Below, piece after piece: positions 27,692-36,726 of a DNA stretch of 64,000 nucleotides. This DNA is from Streptomyces sp. NBC_01439 (GTDB lineage: Bacteria; Actinomycetota; Actinomycetes; Streptomycetales; Streptomycetaceae). The notes under the pieces were generated by a model. That model saw nothing but the letters and a program-made list of their open reading frames with translations. It ran no database searches and was not told the DNA's origin. The stretch's first letter is position 1; each line of letters opens with the position of its first letter. Position numbers and translations under genes: made by a program. Location: the NCBI RefSeq assembly GCF_036227605.1, contig NZ_CP109487.1, positions 3,794,001 to 3,858,000 of the forward strand, written 5' to 3'.

Positions 27692-28246
27692 GTGCTCACT
27701 GTTGGTGACAAGTTCCCCGCCTTCGACCTGACCGCCTGTGTCTCGCTCGAGGCCGGAGCCGAGTTCACGCAGATCGACCACAAGACCTACGAGGGCAAGT
27801 GGAAGGTCGTCTTCGCGTGGCCGCTGGACTTCACCTTCGTGTGCCCGACCGAGATCGCCGCCTTCGGCAAGCTGAACGATGAGTTCGCCGACCGCGACGC
27901 GCAGGTCCTCGGCTTCTCGCTCGACTCCGAGTACGTGCACCACGCCTGGCGCAAGGACCACGCCGACCTGCGTGACCTGCCCTTCCCGATGATGTCCGAC
28001 ATCAAGCGCGAGCTGTCGGCCGAGCTGGGCATCCTGGGCGAGGACGGCCTCCCGATGCGCGCCGTGTTCATCGTGGACCCGAACAACGAGATCCAGTTCT
28101 CGATGGTGACCGCCGGTTCCGTGGGCCGTAACCCCAAGGAGGTCCTGCGGGTCCTCGACGCCCTGCAGACCGACGAGCTGTGCCCGTGCAACTGGAACAA
28201 GGGTGACAGCACCATCGACGCCGGCGCGCTGCTGGCCGGTGAGTGA
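27692..28246 (+). CDS. ahpC: alkyl hydroperoxide reductase, peroxiredoxin subunit C
   Basis: A 184-residue typical 2-Cys peroxiredoxin. The peroxidatic cysteine is C51 in FTFVCPTE; the C-terminal cysteines C164 and C166 (LCPCNW) include the resolving one. It reduces H2O2 and organic peroxides in the cytosol and is recycled through AhpD. The start is GTG 27692, with GGAG five bases upstream. ahpD follows after three bases. It is expected to be induced by oxidised OxyR. Confidence 0.96.
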   Translation: MLTVGDKFPAFDLTACVSLEAGAEFTQIDHKTYEGKWKVVFAWPLDFTFVCPTEIAAFGKLNDEFADRDAQVLGFSLDSEYVHHAWRKDHADLRDLPFPMMSDIKRELSAELGILGEDGLPMRAVFIVDPNNEIQFSMVTAGSVGRNPKEVLRVLDALQTDELCPCNWNKGDSTIDAGALLAGE

Positions 28247-28249
28247 CGG

Positions 28250-28786
28250 ATGTCCCTCGACTCCCTGAAGTCGGCCATACCGGACTTCGCCAAGGACCTG
28301 AAGCTGAACCTCGGTTCGGTCATCGGCAACAGCGACCTCCCGCAGCAGCAGCTGTGGGGCACCGTCCTGTCCTGCGCGATCGCCGCCCGCTCGGCCATCG
28401 TCCTGCGTGAGCTGGAGCCCGAGGCGAAGGCGAACCTCTCGCCGGAGGCGTACACCGCCGCCAAGTCCGCCGCCGCGGTCATGGGGATGAACAACGTCTT
28501 CTACCGCACCCGGCACCTGCTCTCCGACCCGGAGTACGGCACGCTGCGCGCGGGCCTGCGGATGAACGTCATCGGCAACCCGGGCGTGGAGAAGATCGAC
28601 TTCGAGCTGTGGTCGCTCGCGGTCTCCGCGATCAACGGCTGCGGCCAGTGCCTGGACTCGCACGAGCAGGTCCTGCGCAAGGCGGGCGTCGACCGCGAGA
28701 CGATCCAGGAGGCCTTCAAGATCGCCTCCGTGATCCAGGCCGTCGCCGTCACCCTCGACGCCGAGGCCGCCCTCGCCGGCGAGTAA
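28250..28786 (+). CDS. ahpD: alkyl hydroperoxide reductase AhpD
   Basis: A 178-residue thiol reductase that recycles AhpC. The catalytic segment is [11 protein letters not shown], with C131 and C134 and the relay His H138, as in M. tuberculosis AhpD. The start is three bases after the ahpC stop, so it is one operon. A hairpin follows. Confidence 0.95.
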   Translation: MSLDSLKSAIPDFAKDLKLNLGSVIGNSDLPQQQLWGTVLSCAIAARSAIVLRELEPEAKANLSPEAYTAAKSAAAVMGMNNVFYRTRHLLSDPEYGTLRAGLRMNVIGNPGVEKIDFELWSLAVSAINGCGQCLDSHEQVLRKAGVDRETIQEAFKIASVIQAVAVTLDAEAALAGE

Positions 28787-28802
28787 CGGCACCCCGTACG
28801 AA

Positions 28803-28845
28803 GACGCAGGGCCCCGCGACCGGAAACGGTCGCGGGGCCTGCGTC
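28803..28845. terminator. bidirectional hairpin terminator
   Basis: Near-perfect 19-bp stem with a one-base bulge, 28803-28822 pairing with 28827-28845, four-base loop. It lies between convergent ahpD and the membrane-anchored protein gene. Confidence 0.75.
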
Positions 28846-28846
28846 G

Positions 28847-29548
28847 TCAGCCCTTGCGCAGAGCGGCCATCAGCGCCCGGGCGTCCTCGACGGCCGCGGC
28901 CACCAGGTCCTCCCTGCTGGGGTCCGGCAGCGGATCCACCCGGGGGTCGGACTCGCCCGACCCGCCGTAGATAGCCACGACGATCGTGAACACCGCGCCG
29001 CCGTCACGGACCTGCAGATGGAGGCTGTCACCGTTCTCGGGAGGGGTGACCAGGGCCTCCTCCCCTAGACCTGGCACCGACTCCCACGCGCCGTCGTGGA
29101 CGAACAGCCGGCTGAGAGGGGTGTCGAGCGCGAACTCGGCCGCCGGATCGGCCTTCTTGTGCAGTTCGATCCCGGCCGTCGTGTAGAAGCTCCCGCTGGA
29201 GGCGGGCCTGTCGCTGTTGCGGGTGCACGACGCCCAGTCCAGCGCCGGATGCCGGATGCCCGCCCCCGGTTCGGCGTTCGATAGGTCGCCCAGCAATCCT
29301 TCCAGGGCCGTGGCCTTGAACTGGCCGCACAGGTCGTCCGTGACCCGGTAGCGGATCTCCGGCTCGGCCGTCCGGTCCCCGAAGGCGTACAGTCCGCCCG
29401 CCCACAGCGCGGAGGTGGCCACCACCGCCGCCGCCACCCACTGCCAGGGCCGGCGCGGCGCCCGTGCCCCGGGCACCACGGCGTCCTGCACGACCTCGGC
29501 CGGCCCGGCCGGCTCCCACTCCCCGTCTAACTCCGGCTCCGTGATCAT
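28847..29548 (-). CDS. membrane-anchored protein, member of a tandem paralogous pair
   Basis: A 233-residue protein of unknown function. It has a cytoplasmic N-terminus (MITEPELDGEWEP), one membrane segment (WVAAAVVATSALWAGGLYAFG) and an extracytoplasmic domain starting RTAEPEIRYRV with two Cys (LCGQFK, ASCTRN). It ends DARALMAALRKG. It is clearly related to the upstream gene at 29558-30262; both share GGLYAFGDRTAEPEI and an AxFxLDTP/AEFDAPD-like middle. The genes are nine bases apart, so cotranscription is likely. No annotated family is recognised. Confidence 0.7.
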   Translation of the reverse strand: MITEPELDGEWEPAGPAEVVQDAVVPGARAPRRPWQWVAAAVVATSALWAGGLYAFGDRTAEPEIRYRVTDDLCGQFKATALEGLLGDLSNAEPGAGIRHPALDWASCTRNSDRPASSGSFYTTAGIELHKKADPAAEFALDTPLSRLFVHDGAWESVPGLGEEALVTPPENGDSLHLQVRDGGAVFTIVVAIYGGSGESDPRVDPLPDPSREDLVAAAVEDARALMAALRKG

Positions 29549-29557
29549 TCCCGCCCC

Positions 29558-30262
29558 CTACTTCTTCAGCGCCGCCAGCAGCTCGCGCACGTCCTCGATC
29601 ATCGCCGCCTGGACCGCGTCGACGTCGGTGGCCGGTCGACCGTTCGTCTCCGCGAAGGTGTTCGCGCCCGCTTCGAGGGTGAACACCGCTCCGCCGTCCA
29701 GGACTTTGAGGACCAGCCAGGTGTCGCCGGACATCACGTTCATCACGGCGCGCTCCCCGAGGTCCGGCACCGCTGCCGTGCGCACGCCGCCGGCGTAGGC
29801 GATGGTGCGCAGGTCCGGCGCGTCGAACTCGGCCGAGGGATCGGTCTTCTTGTGCAGGGCGACCTGGGCGATCACGTTGAAGTCCGGGTCCACCTCGTCC
29901 TTCCAGGCGTTCTCCAGGCCGCACCGCGCCGTGTACACGGCCGGGTGGTCGCTCTCGAGGTTCACCGGCTTCTTCTTCTGCATGTCACCGGTGATCCCGC
30001 TCAGCGCCCGGGCCTTGAAGTCCTGGCACAGGTTCTTCGGTTCCCGGTAGGAGATCTCCGGCTCGGCCGTCCGGTCCCCGAAGGCGTACAGCCCGCCGAC
30101 CCACACCGCGGACGCGACCACGGCGCCGCCGAGCGCCCACAGCCACGACCGCGGGCCCGGACCGCCCGTCGCCCGCTCGCGCGCCGGGGCTCGCTCCGCC
30201 GACCGGGCCGGCTCCAGGGCCTCGGTCTTCCATTCCTCGTCGAGCTCCGGATCGGTGATCAC
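29558..30262 (-). CDS. membrane-anchored protein, paralogue of the next gene
   Basis: 234 residues if started at GTG 30262 (VITDPELDEEWK), which aligns with the MITEPELDGEW start of its neighbour and has a purine-rich GGGGGA upstream; an ATG at 30325 exists but lacks this support. One membrane segment (LGGAVVASAVWVGGLYAFGD) and an external domain (EISYREPKNLCQDFKA, CGLENAW) ending DVRELLAALKK follow. Function is unknown. The pair looks like a tandem duplication with a stretch near the membrane segment still close to identical in DNA. Confidence 0.68.
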   Translation of the reverse strand: MITDPELDEEWKTEALEPARSAERAPARERATGGPGPRSWLWALGGAVVASAVWVGGLYAFGDRTAEPEISYREPKNLCQDFKARALSGITGDMQKKKPVNLESDHPAVYTARCGLENAWKDEVDPDFNVIAQVALHKKTDPSAEFDAPDLRTIAYAGGVRTAAVPDLGERAVMNVMSGDTWLVLKVLDGGAVFTLEAGANTFAETNGRPATDVDAVQAAMIEDVRELLAALKK

Positions 30263-30365
30263 GCCTGTTCCCCCGTGTCGCTGTTGCCTCCGCGACGCCA
30301 TCGGCACGCGAATGAACTCGATCATCGCAGCCCCGATCGCCGGAACATCTGGTTCCGGGGGACGG

Positions 30366-31751
30366 TCAGGGTGTGACGTGCCCCTCGCCCTCGGGAGCCA
30401 CGCTCAGGGCCGTCGAACCGTGCGGGGCCGGGCCGATCATTCCGGATCCGAGGTGGTGCTGCTCGCGCGAGTACGCCTTCAGGTAGCCCACCACCGTGTT
30501 GGTGACGGCCACCAGCGGCACCGCGACGACCGCTCCGCCGATGCCCGCGATCATGCCGCCGGCGGCGACCGAGAGCACCACCGCGAGCGGGTGTACCCGG
30601 ACGGCCCGGCCGAGGATGAAGGGCTGGAGCACGTGGCCCTCGATCTGCTGCACCGCCAGTACCACCAGCAGCACCATCAGGGCGGTGAACACGCCCTGGG
30701 TCACCAGCGCCACGACCACCGCGAGGGCGCCCGACACCACGGCGCCGACCAGGGGGATGAAGGCGAACAGGAAGATGAAGACGGCCAGCGGCACCGCCAT
30801 CGGCACGTCCAGGAAGTAGATGCCGAGGCCGATGAAGATGGCGTCGATGAGGGCGACGATCACCGTGCCGCGCACGTAGGCGGTGAGGGTGCGCCAGGCG
30901 CGCGGACCAGCGCCGGCGACACCGGCCCGGGCGGCGGAGGGGACCAGACCCAGCGCCCAGTTCCAGATGCGCTTGCCGTCGTAGAGCAGGAAGAGCGTGG
31001 AGAACATCGCGAGCAGGATGCCCGTGAGGACCTCGACGAGCACCGTCACGCCCTGCAGGCCGGCGGAGGTGATCTGCTCGGTATTGGTGCCGATGGTCTC
31101 GCTGAGGTTCTTCGCGATGTCGTTGATCTGCTTCTCGGTCACGTGGAACGGACTGTCCAGTGCCCAGAGCTTGAGCTCGTTGATGCCGTCGCGGACCCGG
31201 TCGGAGAGGTCGTCGAGGTTCTCCATGACCTGCCAGACCACGAACCAGCCGACGAGCCCGATGACCACGAAGCCGAGGATCGCCGTGACGGCCGTGGCCA
31301 GTCCGCGCGGCAGGCCCAGTCTGCGCAGCCGGACCACGAAGGGCTGGAGCATCGCGGTGACGAGCATGGCGGCGGCGAAGGCGAGGACGACCAGGCGGAC
31401 TTCGCTGATCACCTTCATCAGCACCCAGAGCATCCCGGCGAGCAGCAGCAGCCGCCAACTGGCCTCGGCGGCCACGCGCATCCCCCAGGGGACGACGCTC
31501 GCCGGGTCGGGGCGCACGGGAACGGCTGGGGCGGCGACATGGGGCGCGGGAACCCGGGGCGGGACGGTGGGCGGCGCGGGAACGGTCAGCACGGCGGACG
31601 CCTCGGCGGCCGGTACCCGTCCGGGCCCGGCAGGATGCGGCAGGTCGCCGCTGGTCTCGGCTTCGACCTCGGCGCGCCGCTCGTTGAGCCGCGCCTCCAT
31701 CCGGTTCAGCTTGTTCCCGAGCCGGCCGAGCCAGCCTTCCTTCATCGCCAT
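30366..31751 (-). CDS. AI-2E family transporter (YdiK/PerM-type permease)
   Basis: A 461-residue membrane protein of the AI-2E/PerM family. After a charged N-terminus (NKLNRMEARLNERRAEVEAE) and a Pro/Val-rich linker come about eight membrane segments. Family features are VLVEVLTGILLAMFSTLFLLYDGKRIW, FAFIPLVGAVVSG and QQIEGHVLQPFILGRAVRVHP. Despite the family name, most members are exporters or antiporters of unproven substrate. Start ATG 31751 has a GGAAGGAAG stretch upstream. Confidence 0.87.
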   Translation of the reverse strand: MAMKEGWLGRLGNKLNRMEARLNERRAEVEAETSGDLPHPAGPGRVPAAEASAVLTVPAPPTVPPRVPAPHVAAPAVPVRPDPASVVPWGMRVAAEASWRLLLLAGMLWVLMKVISEVRLVVLAFAAAMLVTAMLQPFVVRLRRLGLPRGLATAVTAILGFVVIGLVGWFVVWQVMENLDDLSDRVRDGINELKLWALDSPFHVTEKQINDIAKNLSETIGTNTEQITSAGLQGVTVLVEVLTGILLAMFSTLFLLYDGKRIWNWALGLVPSAARAGVAGAGPRAWRTLTAYVRGTVIVALIDAIFIGLGIYFLDVPMAVPLAVFIFLFAFIPLVGAVVSGALAVVVALVTQGVFTALMVLLVVLAVQQIEGHVLQPFILGRAVRVHPLAVVLSVAAGGMIAGIGGAVVAVPLVAVTNTVVGYLKAYSREQHHLGSGMIGPAPHGSTALSVAPEGEGHVTP

Positions 31752-31808
31752 GTCGCTTCCTTCCCCCGCCCCCGGTCTACGGGCTCACCTCGAAGACCGT
31801 ACACGCGA

Positions 31809-31841
31809 GGAGCCCCGCACCGTAGAACGGTGCGGGGCTCC
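31809..31841. terminator. hairpin terminator
   Basis: A perfect 14-bp stem (31809-31822 with 31828-31841) and a five-base loop, downstream of the minus-strand transglycosylase gene and before the AI-2E permease start. Confidence 0.8.
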
Positions 31842-31885
31842 CCCGGGTTGTGCGGTGCTGCGGCGCTCGCGGTGGCGCGGGCCGC

Positions 31886-32602
31886 CTAGTACCAGCCGTT
31901 GGCCTGGTGGAAGCTCCAGGCGCTGCAGGGGCTGCCGTAGCGGTCTTCCATGTAGTTCAAGCCCCACTTGATCTGCGTGGCGGGGTTGGTACGCCAGTCC
32001 GCACCGGCCGAGGCCATCTTCGAACCGGGCAGCGCCTGGACCAGACCGTAGGCGCCCGAGGACGAGTTGACGGCCTTGTAGTTCCAGGTGGATTCCTGGT
32101 TGATGATGTTCGAGAAGCACTGGAACTGCCCGGCCGGGACCATCTGCTGGGCAATGGCCTTGACCTGGGCGACCGTGTAGGAGCTCTGGGGAGCGAAGTC
32201 CCCGGCGTCGCGGGCGGCGGAGCGGCTCGCGACCTGCTCCTTCTCCTCGCGTTCCTTCTTCAGCTTGGCCTCGGCCTCGGCGTCGGCCTTCTCCTTGGCC
32301 TTCTCGGCCTCGGCCTTCTTGGCCTTGGCGTCCTCGGCGGCCTGGACGCGCGCGGCCTCCTCGACGGAACGCTTGGTGTCGGCATCCGCGGCGTGGGCGA
32401 TGGCATCGGCCTGCTGCGTCAGGGACGCGCTCTGGACCTCTGCCTGGTCGCCGACCGGGATGTCGGCAAGGAGAGTCGCGCCGGACGCGGTCGTCTCGAG
32501 ATCGTTCGTGGGGTCGCCGGTGGCAACGCCTACGACTGCGCCGACGGTGGTGACCGCGGTGGCCGAAGCCACGGCGAACCCCCGGACCGAGATCCGGCTC
32601 AC
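31886..32602 (-). CDS. secreted SLT-domain lytic transglycosylase
   Basis: 238 residues from GTG 32602 (AAGGAC-type ribosome site just upstream). A signal peptide (ISVRGFAVASATAVTTVGAVVG) is followed by a long charged coiled coil (about 75-140) made of AKAKKAEAEKAKEKADAEAE-like sequence, then a compact C-terminal SLT/GH23 domain. That domain has FSNIINQESTWNYKAVNSSS (catalytic Glu in INQES), GAYGLVQALPGSKM and INWG-like QIKWGLNYMEDRYGSPCSAW. It cleaves peptidoglycan outside the cell. An upstream c-di-AMP riboswitch, common for such genes, was sought and not found. Confidence 0.88.
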   Translation of the reverse strand: MSRISVRGFAVASATAVTTVGAVVGVATGDPTNDLETTASGATLLADIPVGDQAEVQSASLTQQADAIAHAADADTKRSVEEAARVQAAEDAKAKKAEAEKAKEKADAEAEAKLKKEREEKEQVASRSAARDAGDFAPQSSYTVAQVKAIAQQMVPAGQFQCFSNIINQESTWNYKAVNSSSGAYGLVQALPGSKMASAGADWRTNPATQIKWGLNYMEDRYGSPCSAWSFHQANGWY

Positions 32603-33016
32603 ACGGTGTCCTTCCAGCAGCGTCCGCAGTGACCGCGCGGGCGCAAAAGTGCCCTCGACACTGGCCTCCGTGGTTCTACGGTCACTGGAGGCGCGGGCCC
32701 GTGGGCAACCCCCTTGCGGGGACTGCCGCGTGTAGCTCCGGGCGGCATACGGCGAACGGCTGTGGAGTTGTGGTGCTGCGCGTACCTCACGGGAGATACA
32801 GGTATGCCGTATGCGGGGCCTGACGGAAACCAGACTCTGCCGGAACGCCACACCGCAAGGCAATTCTCCACTGCGTGTGAAAGATCACACCTGGCATGTC
32901 GCCGCCGATTCGAGAAAAGTCCTGTGCAACACGACGCCGCCCGGCTAGGCTTTCGGGCCTTTGCCGGACGGCGCCAACTCACCTTCCCGCTATGGGGGTT
33001 TTGACCGGTACGACCC
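32603..33016. other. long intergenic region without a recognised gene
   Basis: About 414 bases between the transglycosylase start and the phoH stop. No convincing ORF or known riboswitch is seen. A small inverted repeat GTGTGA-N4-TCACAC (32875-32890) stands out in a lower-GC stretch (32860-32925). The transglycosylase promoter must lie here, making a 5' leader of up to a few hundred bases possible. Confidence 0.5.
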
Positions 33017-34333
33017 TCAGAGGTTCTCCAGCATCTCGGTCACCAGCGCGGCGATCGGGGAGCGCTCCGAGCGCGTCAGCGTGATGTGGGCGAAGAGCGG
33101 GTGGCCCTTCAACTTCTCGACCACGGCGACCACTCCGTCGTACCGACCGACCCGCAGGTTGTCCCGCTGGGCGACATCGTGGGTCAGAACGACCCGCGAA
33201 TTGGCCCCGATCCGGGACAGAACGGTCAGCAGGACATTGCGCTCCAGCGACTGCGCCTCGTCCACGATCACGAAGGCGTCGTGCAGCGAACGACCGCGGA
33301 TGTGCGTGAGCGGCAGGACCTCCAGCATCCCGCGGTTCAGCACCTCCTCGATGACCTCGCGCCCGGCGACCGCCGAGAGGGTGTCGAAGACCGCCTGCGC
33401 CCAGGGGCTCATCTTCTCGGAGGCGTCCCCGGGCAGGTAGCCGAGGTCCTGGCCGCCCACCGCGTACAGCGGCCGGAAGACCATCACCTTCTGGTGCTGC
33501 CTGCGCTCCAGGACCGCTTCCAGTCCCGCGCACAGCGCCAGCGCCGACTTTCCGGTGCCGGCCCGGCCGCCCATCGAGATGATCCCGATCTCGGGGTCGA
33601 GGAGGAGGTCCAGCGCGATCCGCTGCTCGGCGCTGCGGCCGTGCAGTCCGAAGGCCTCGCGGTCGCCGCGTACGAGCCTGACGTTGCCGTCCGCCGTGAC
33701 CCGGCCGAGGGCCTTGCCGCGCTCGGACTGCAGGACCAGTCCGGTGTGCACGGGCAGTTCCGCGGCCTCCGGCACGTAGAGACGGTCCTCCGAGTAGAGG
33801 AGGTCCACCTGCTCCCCGGAGAGCGCGAGGTCGCTCATGCCCGTCCAGCCGGCATCGGTGATCGCGAGCTCCGCGCGGTACTCCTCGGCGATCAGCCCCA
33901 CGGAGGAGGCCTTGATGCGCAGTGGGAGATCCTTCGAGACCACCGTGACGTCGTAGCCCTCGGCCTGGAGGTTGCGGGCGACCGCGAGGATCCGCGAGTC
34001 GTTGTCCCCCAACCTGAAGCCGGCGGGCAGGACGCTCGTGTCGGAGTGGTTGAGCTCGACGCGCAGGGTGCCGCCCAGATCGCCCAGCGGGATGGGGGCG
34101 TCCAGGCGACCGTTGCGAACCCGGAAGTCGTCGAGCAGGCGCAGGGCCTGGCGCGCGAAGTAACCGAGTTCGGGATGGTGCCTCTTTGCCTCCAGCTCGG
34201 TGATCACCACGATCGGGAGCACGACCTCGTGCTCGTCGAAGCGGGAGATCGCATTGGGGTCTGCCAGCAGGACGCTGGTGTCGAGGACGTAGGTCCGCCT
34301 GTCGGGCAGGCGGCTCTTTGTGCTGGTCACCAC
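33017..34333 (-). CDS. PhoH-family ATPase with N-terminal PIN domain (YlaK type)
   Basis: About 438 residues. The N-terminal PIN-like nuclease domain has [24 protein letters not shown] and [11 protein letters not shown] with the expected acidic residues. The C-terminal PhoH ATPase has Walker [11 protein letters not shown], the PhoH segment [18 protein letters not shown] and a DEAQ Walker B ([12 protein letters not shown]), then [12 protein letters not shown]. These PIN-PhoH proteins are RNA helicase/nucleases. Start GTG 34333 fits the family N-terminus ([16 protein letters not shown]); the frame is open farther upstream without homology. Confidence 0.9.
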   Translation of the reverse strand: MVTSTKSRLPDRRTYVLDTSVLLADPNAISRFDEHEVVLPIVVITELEAKRHHPELGYFARQALRLLDDFRVRNGRLDAPIPLGDLGGTLRVELNHSDTSVLPAGFRLGDNDSRILAVARNLQAEGYDVTVVSKDLPLRIKASSVGLIAEEYRAELAITDAGWTGMSDLALSGEQVDLLYSEDRLYVPEAAELPVHTGLVLQSERGKALGRVTADGNVRLVRGDREAFGLHGRSAEQRIALDLLLDPEIGIISMGGRAGTGKSALALCAGLEAVLERRQHQKVMVFRPLYAVGGQDLGYLPGDASEKMSPWAQAVFDTLSAVAGREVIEEVLNRGMLEVLPLTHIRGRSLHDAFVIVDEAQSLERNVLLTVLSRIGANSRVVLTHDVAQRDNLRVGRYDGVVAVVEKLKGHPLFAHITLTRSERSPIAALVTEMLENL

Positions 34334-34655
34334 GGAAGGACGTACCCCCTCGGAAGAGGTCGGGCCATGAAGACCGGACCGGTCATCGGCACCCATGCCA
34401 GGGCCGATTTCCGGCCCTCCACTCCGTCCGTGCGAGCCGCACGTGCGTCCTGGTGCAAAGGGCCTCCCGGGCGGACGACCCCATGCCGTCCGCTGAGACT
34501 CGACACCCGTGGATCGGGCGTCGACCTGAAAGGGATATTCCCCGAACAAGCCAGGCCATGCCATGGCATATGACGGACGCTCGGTGAATCCCTGGTGAAG
34601 GCTTCGAGGGGAGGGGGCGTCGGGACCCGGGGGGCGAAAAACCCCCTACGGTGAC

Positions 34656-35417
34656 TCAGGTCCCGTAGCGCCGGTGACGGGCCGCGTAGTCGCGCAGGGC
34701 CCGCAGGAAGTCGACCTTGCGGAAGGCCGGCCAGAAGACTTCGCAGAAGTAGTACTCGCTGTGCGCGCTCTGCCAGAGCATGAATCCGGACAGCCGCTGT
34801 TCGCCGCTGGTGCGGATGACGAGGTCCGGGTCCGGCTGGCCGCGCGTGTAGAGGTGCTCGGCGATGTGGTCGATGTCGAGGATCTCGGCGAGCTCCTCGA
34901 AAGAGGTGCCCTTGCGCGCGTGCTCCAGCAGCAGCGAGCGCACCGCGTCGGCGATCTCCTGGCGGCCGCCGTAGCCGACGGCGACGTTGACCAGTATTCC
35001 GTCGACGTCGTGGGTGGCCTGCTCGGCCTCCTTGAGCACGTTCTGCGTCCGGGCGGGCAGGATGTCGAGGTTGCCGACGTGATGGACGCGCCAGCGGCCG
35101 TCCGCGGCGAGGCCCCGCACGGTGTTCTCGATGATGTTGAGCAGCGGGCGGAGCTCGACCTCCGGCCGGTCCAGGTTGTCCGTGGAGAGCATCCACAGGG
35201 TGACGACCTCGACGTCCGTCTCGGTGCACCAGCCCAGCATCTCGGAGATCTTGTCGGCGCCGGCCTGGTGGCCCTGCTCCGTCGTCCCTCCGGACGCCTT
35301 CGCCCAACGGCGGTTCCCGTCCAGGATGACGCCGATGTGCTTGGGCGCCGCGTCATGGTCGAGGCGGCCTTCCACCCGGCGTGCGTAAAGCCTGTACACC
35401 AGGTCGCGCAACTTCAC
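34656..35417 (-). CDS. uppS: cis-prenyltransferase (polyprenyl diphosphate synthase, UppS family)
   Basis: 253 residues from GTG 35417. Catalytic Asp and P-loop-like segment are in HIGVILDGNRRWAKA near residue 30; GHQAGADK and WMLSTDNLDRP follow. The C-terminal motif is RTSGEQRLSGFMLWQSAHSE then YYF. It condenses IPP with an allylic diphosphate to give a Z-polyprenyl diphosphate, a soluble or peripheral enzyme feeding lipid-carrier synthesis. Streptomycetes carry more than one such enzyme, so this may make a shorter chain than true undecaprenyl synthase. The symbol denotes the family. Confidence 0.88.
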   Translation of the reverse strand: MKLRDLVYRLYARRVEGRLDHDAAPKHIGVILDGNRRWAKASGGTTEQGHQAGADKISEMLGWCTETDVEVVTLWMLSTDNLDRPEVELRPLLNIIENTVRGLAADGRWRVHHVGNLDILPARTQNVLKEAEQATHDVDGILVNVAVGYGGRQEIADAVRSLLLEHARKGTSFEELAEILDIDHIAEHLYTRGQPDPDLVIRTSGEQRLSGFMLWQSAHSEYYFCEVFWPAFRKVDFLRALRDYAARHRRYGT

Positions 35418-35546
35418 GATCTTCCAGCCCCTCCGTGCCTTGCCCCCGTGCGAAATGCGGTCCCTCCCCCGAGTCCGCCACATTACTGCGCGGTGGGATC
35501 GGGTACCCAACTCGGTCTGTCACAACTCCGTGATAGGGAGGACAAC

Positions 35547-36584
35547 GTGACTGATACCAATCCCTATCGGGCAGAGCCCTCGCGCTACGACTCCATGGAG
35601 TACCGGCGCACCGGCCACAGCGGCCTCAAGCTCCCCGCCATCTCCCTCGGCCTCTGGCACAACTTCGGCGACGACAGGTCCCTGGAGTCCCAGCGGGCGA
35701 TCCTCCGCCGGGCCTTCGACCTCGGCATCACCCACTTCGACCTGGCGAACAACTACGGCCCGCCGCCCGGCTCGGCCGAGCTGAATTTCGGCAAGATCTT
35801 TTCGCAGGACTTCGCGTCCTACCGGGACGAGCTGATCCTGTCGACCAAGGCCGGCTACCTGATGCACCCCGGGCCGTACGGCGAGTGGGGCAGTCGCAAG
35901 TACCTGCTCAGCTCGCTCGACGCCTCGCTCAAGCGGATGGGCGTGGACTACGTCGACATCTTCTACTCGCACCGCTTCGACCCGGAGACCCCGCTGGAGG
36001 AGACCATGGGCGCCCTCGCGTCCGCGGTCCAGCAGGGCAAGGCCCTGTACGTGGGCGTCTCCTCCTACACGGCGGAGCAGACGACCGAGGCCGTACGGAT
36101 CCTGCGCGAAATGGGCGTGCGCCCGCTCATCCACCAGCCCTCCTACTCCATGATCAACCGCTGGACGGAGGAGGACGGGCTGCTGGACACCCTGGAGGAC
36201 GCCGGCATGGGCTGCATCTCCTTCGCGCCGCTCGCGCAGGGGATGCTGACCGGCAAGTACCTGAAGGGCATCCCGGCGGACTCGCGGGCCGCTCAGGGCA
36301 AGTCCCTGAACCCGGACCTGCTCTCGGACGAGGTGCTCCGCCGACTGACCGGTCTGAACGAGATCGCGGCCCGCCGCGGGCAGTCCCTCGCCCAGCTGGC
36401 CCTCAAGTGGGTGCTCCGCGACGACCGGATGACCTCGGCCCTGATCGGCGCGTCGAGCGTGCCGCAGCTGGAGGAGAACGTGGCCGCGCTGGCGTCCGCG
36501 CCGCTCGGGGAGGACGAGTTGAAGGAGATCGACTCCCTCGCCGTCTCCACCCCCGGCACCAACATCTGGGCCCAACGCGGCTGA
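35547..36584 (+). CDS. aldo/keto reductase (L-glyceraldehyde 3-phosphate reductase YghZ-like)
   Basis: 345 residues from GTG 35547 with GGAGG five bases upstream. A TIM barrel with the AKR motifs FDLGITHFDLANNYGPPPGS (catalytic Asp and Tyr), STKAGYLM (Lys), YSHRFDPETPLEETM (His region) and a C-terminal NADPH site near ALIGASSVPQLEENVAAL. The RDELILSTKAGY and GPYGEWGSRKYLL segments match the YghZ/Gpr subfamily that reduces L-GAP and methylglyoxal. It is divergent from the prenyltransferase and monocistronic. Confidence 0.92.
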   Translation: MTDTNPYRAEPSRYDSMEYRRTGHSGLKLPAISLGLWHNFGDDRSLESQRAILRRAFDLGITHFDLANNYGPPPGSAELNFGKIFSQDFASYRDELILSTKAGYLMHPGPYGEWGSRKYLLSSLDASLKRMGVDYVDIFYSHRFDPETPLEETMGALASAVQQGKALYVGVSSYTAEQTTEAVRILREMGVRPLIHQPSYSMINRWTEEDGLLDTLEDAGMGCISFAPLAQGMLTGKYLKGIPADSRAAQGKSLNPDLLSDEVLRRLTGLNEIAARRGQSLAQLALKWVLRDDRMTSALIGASSVPQLEENVAALASAPLGEDELKEIDSLAVSTPGTNIWAQRG

Positions 36585-36632
36585 CCTGCGCTTTTGTCGC
36601 GCAGCGCGGCCGGGGAGCCGGAAAACAAAAAA

Positions 36633-36667
36633 CGGGCCGGTCCGTGGGGGGGATACGGACCGGCCCG
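36633..36667. terminator. bidirectional hairpin terminator
   Basis: A 13-bp perfect stem (36633-36645 with 36655-36667) preceded by AAAACAAAAAA, between convergent aldo/keto reductase and prepilin peptidase genes. Confidence 0.8.
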
Positions 36668-36726
36668 AGGGGGGGGTTCCACCATAACCCTTCGTAAAGC
36701 ATGCTGCGTGCATTGGCGCACGATGA

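Noticed and set aside
32875..32890. Crp-like site GTGTGA-N4-TCACAC
   Set aside because: The spacing is four bases, not the six required between TGTGA and TCACA, so it was kept only as an inverted repeat.
32603..33016. c-di-AMP (ydaO) riboswitch in front of the SLT transglycosylase
   Set aside because: Such genes often carry it in Streptomyces, but the conserved riboswitch core segments were not found on the minus strand of this region.
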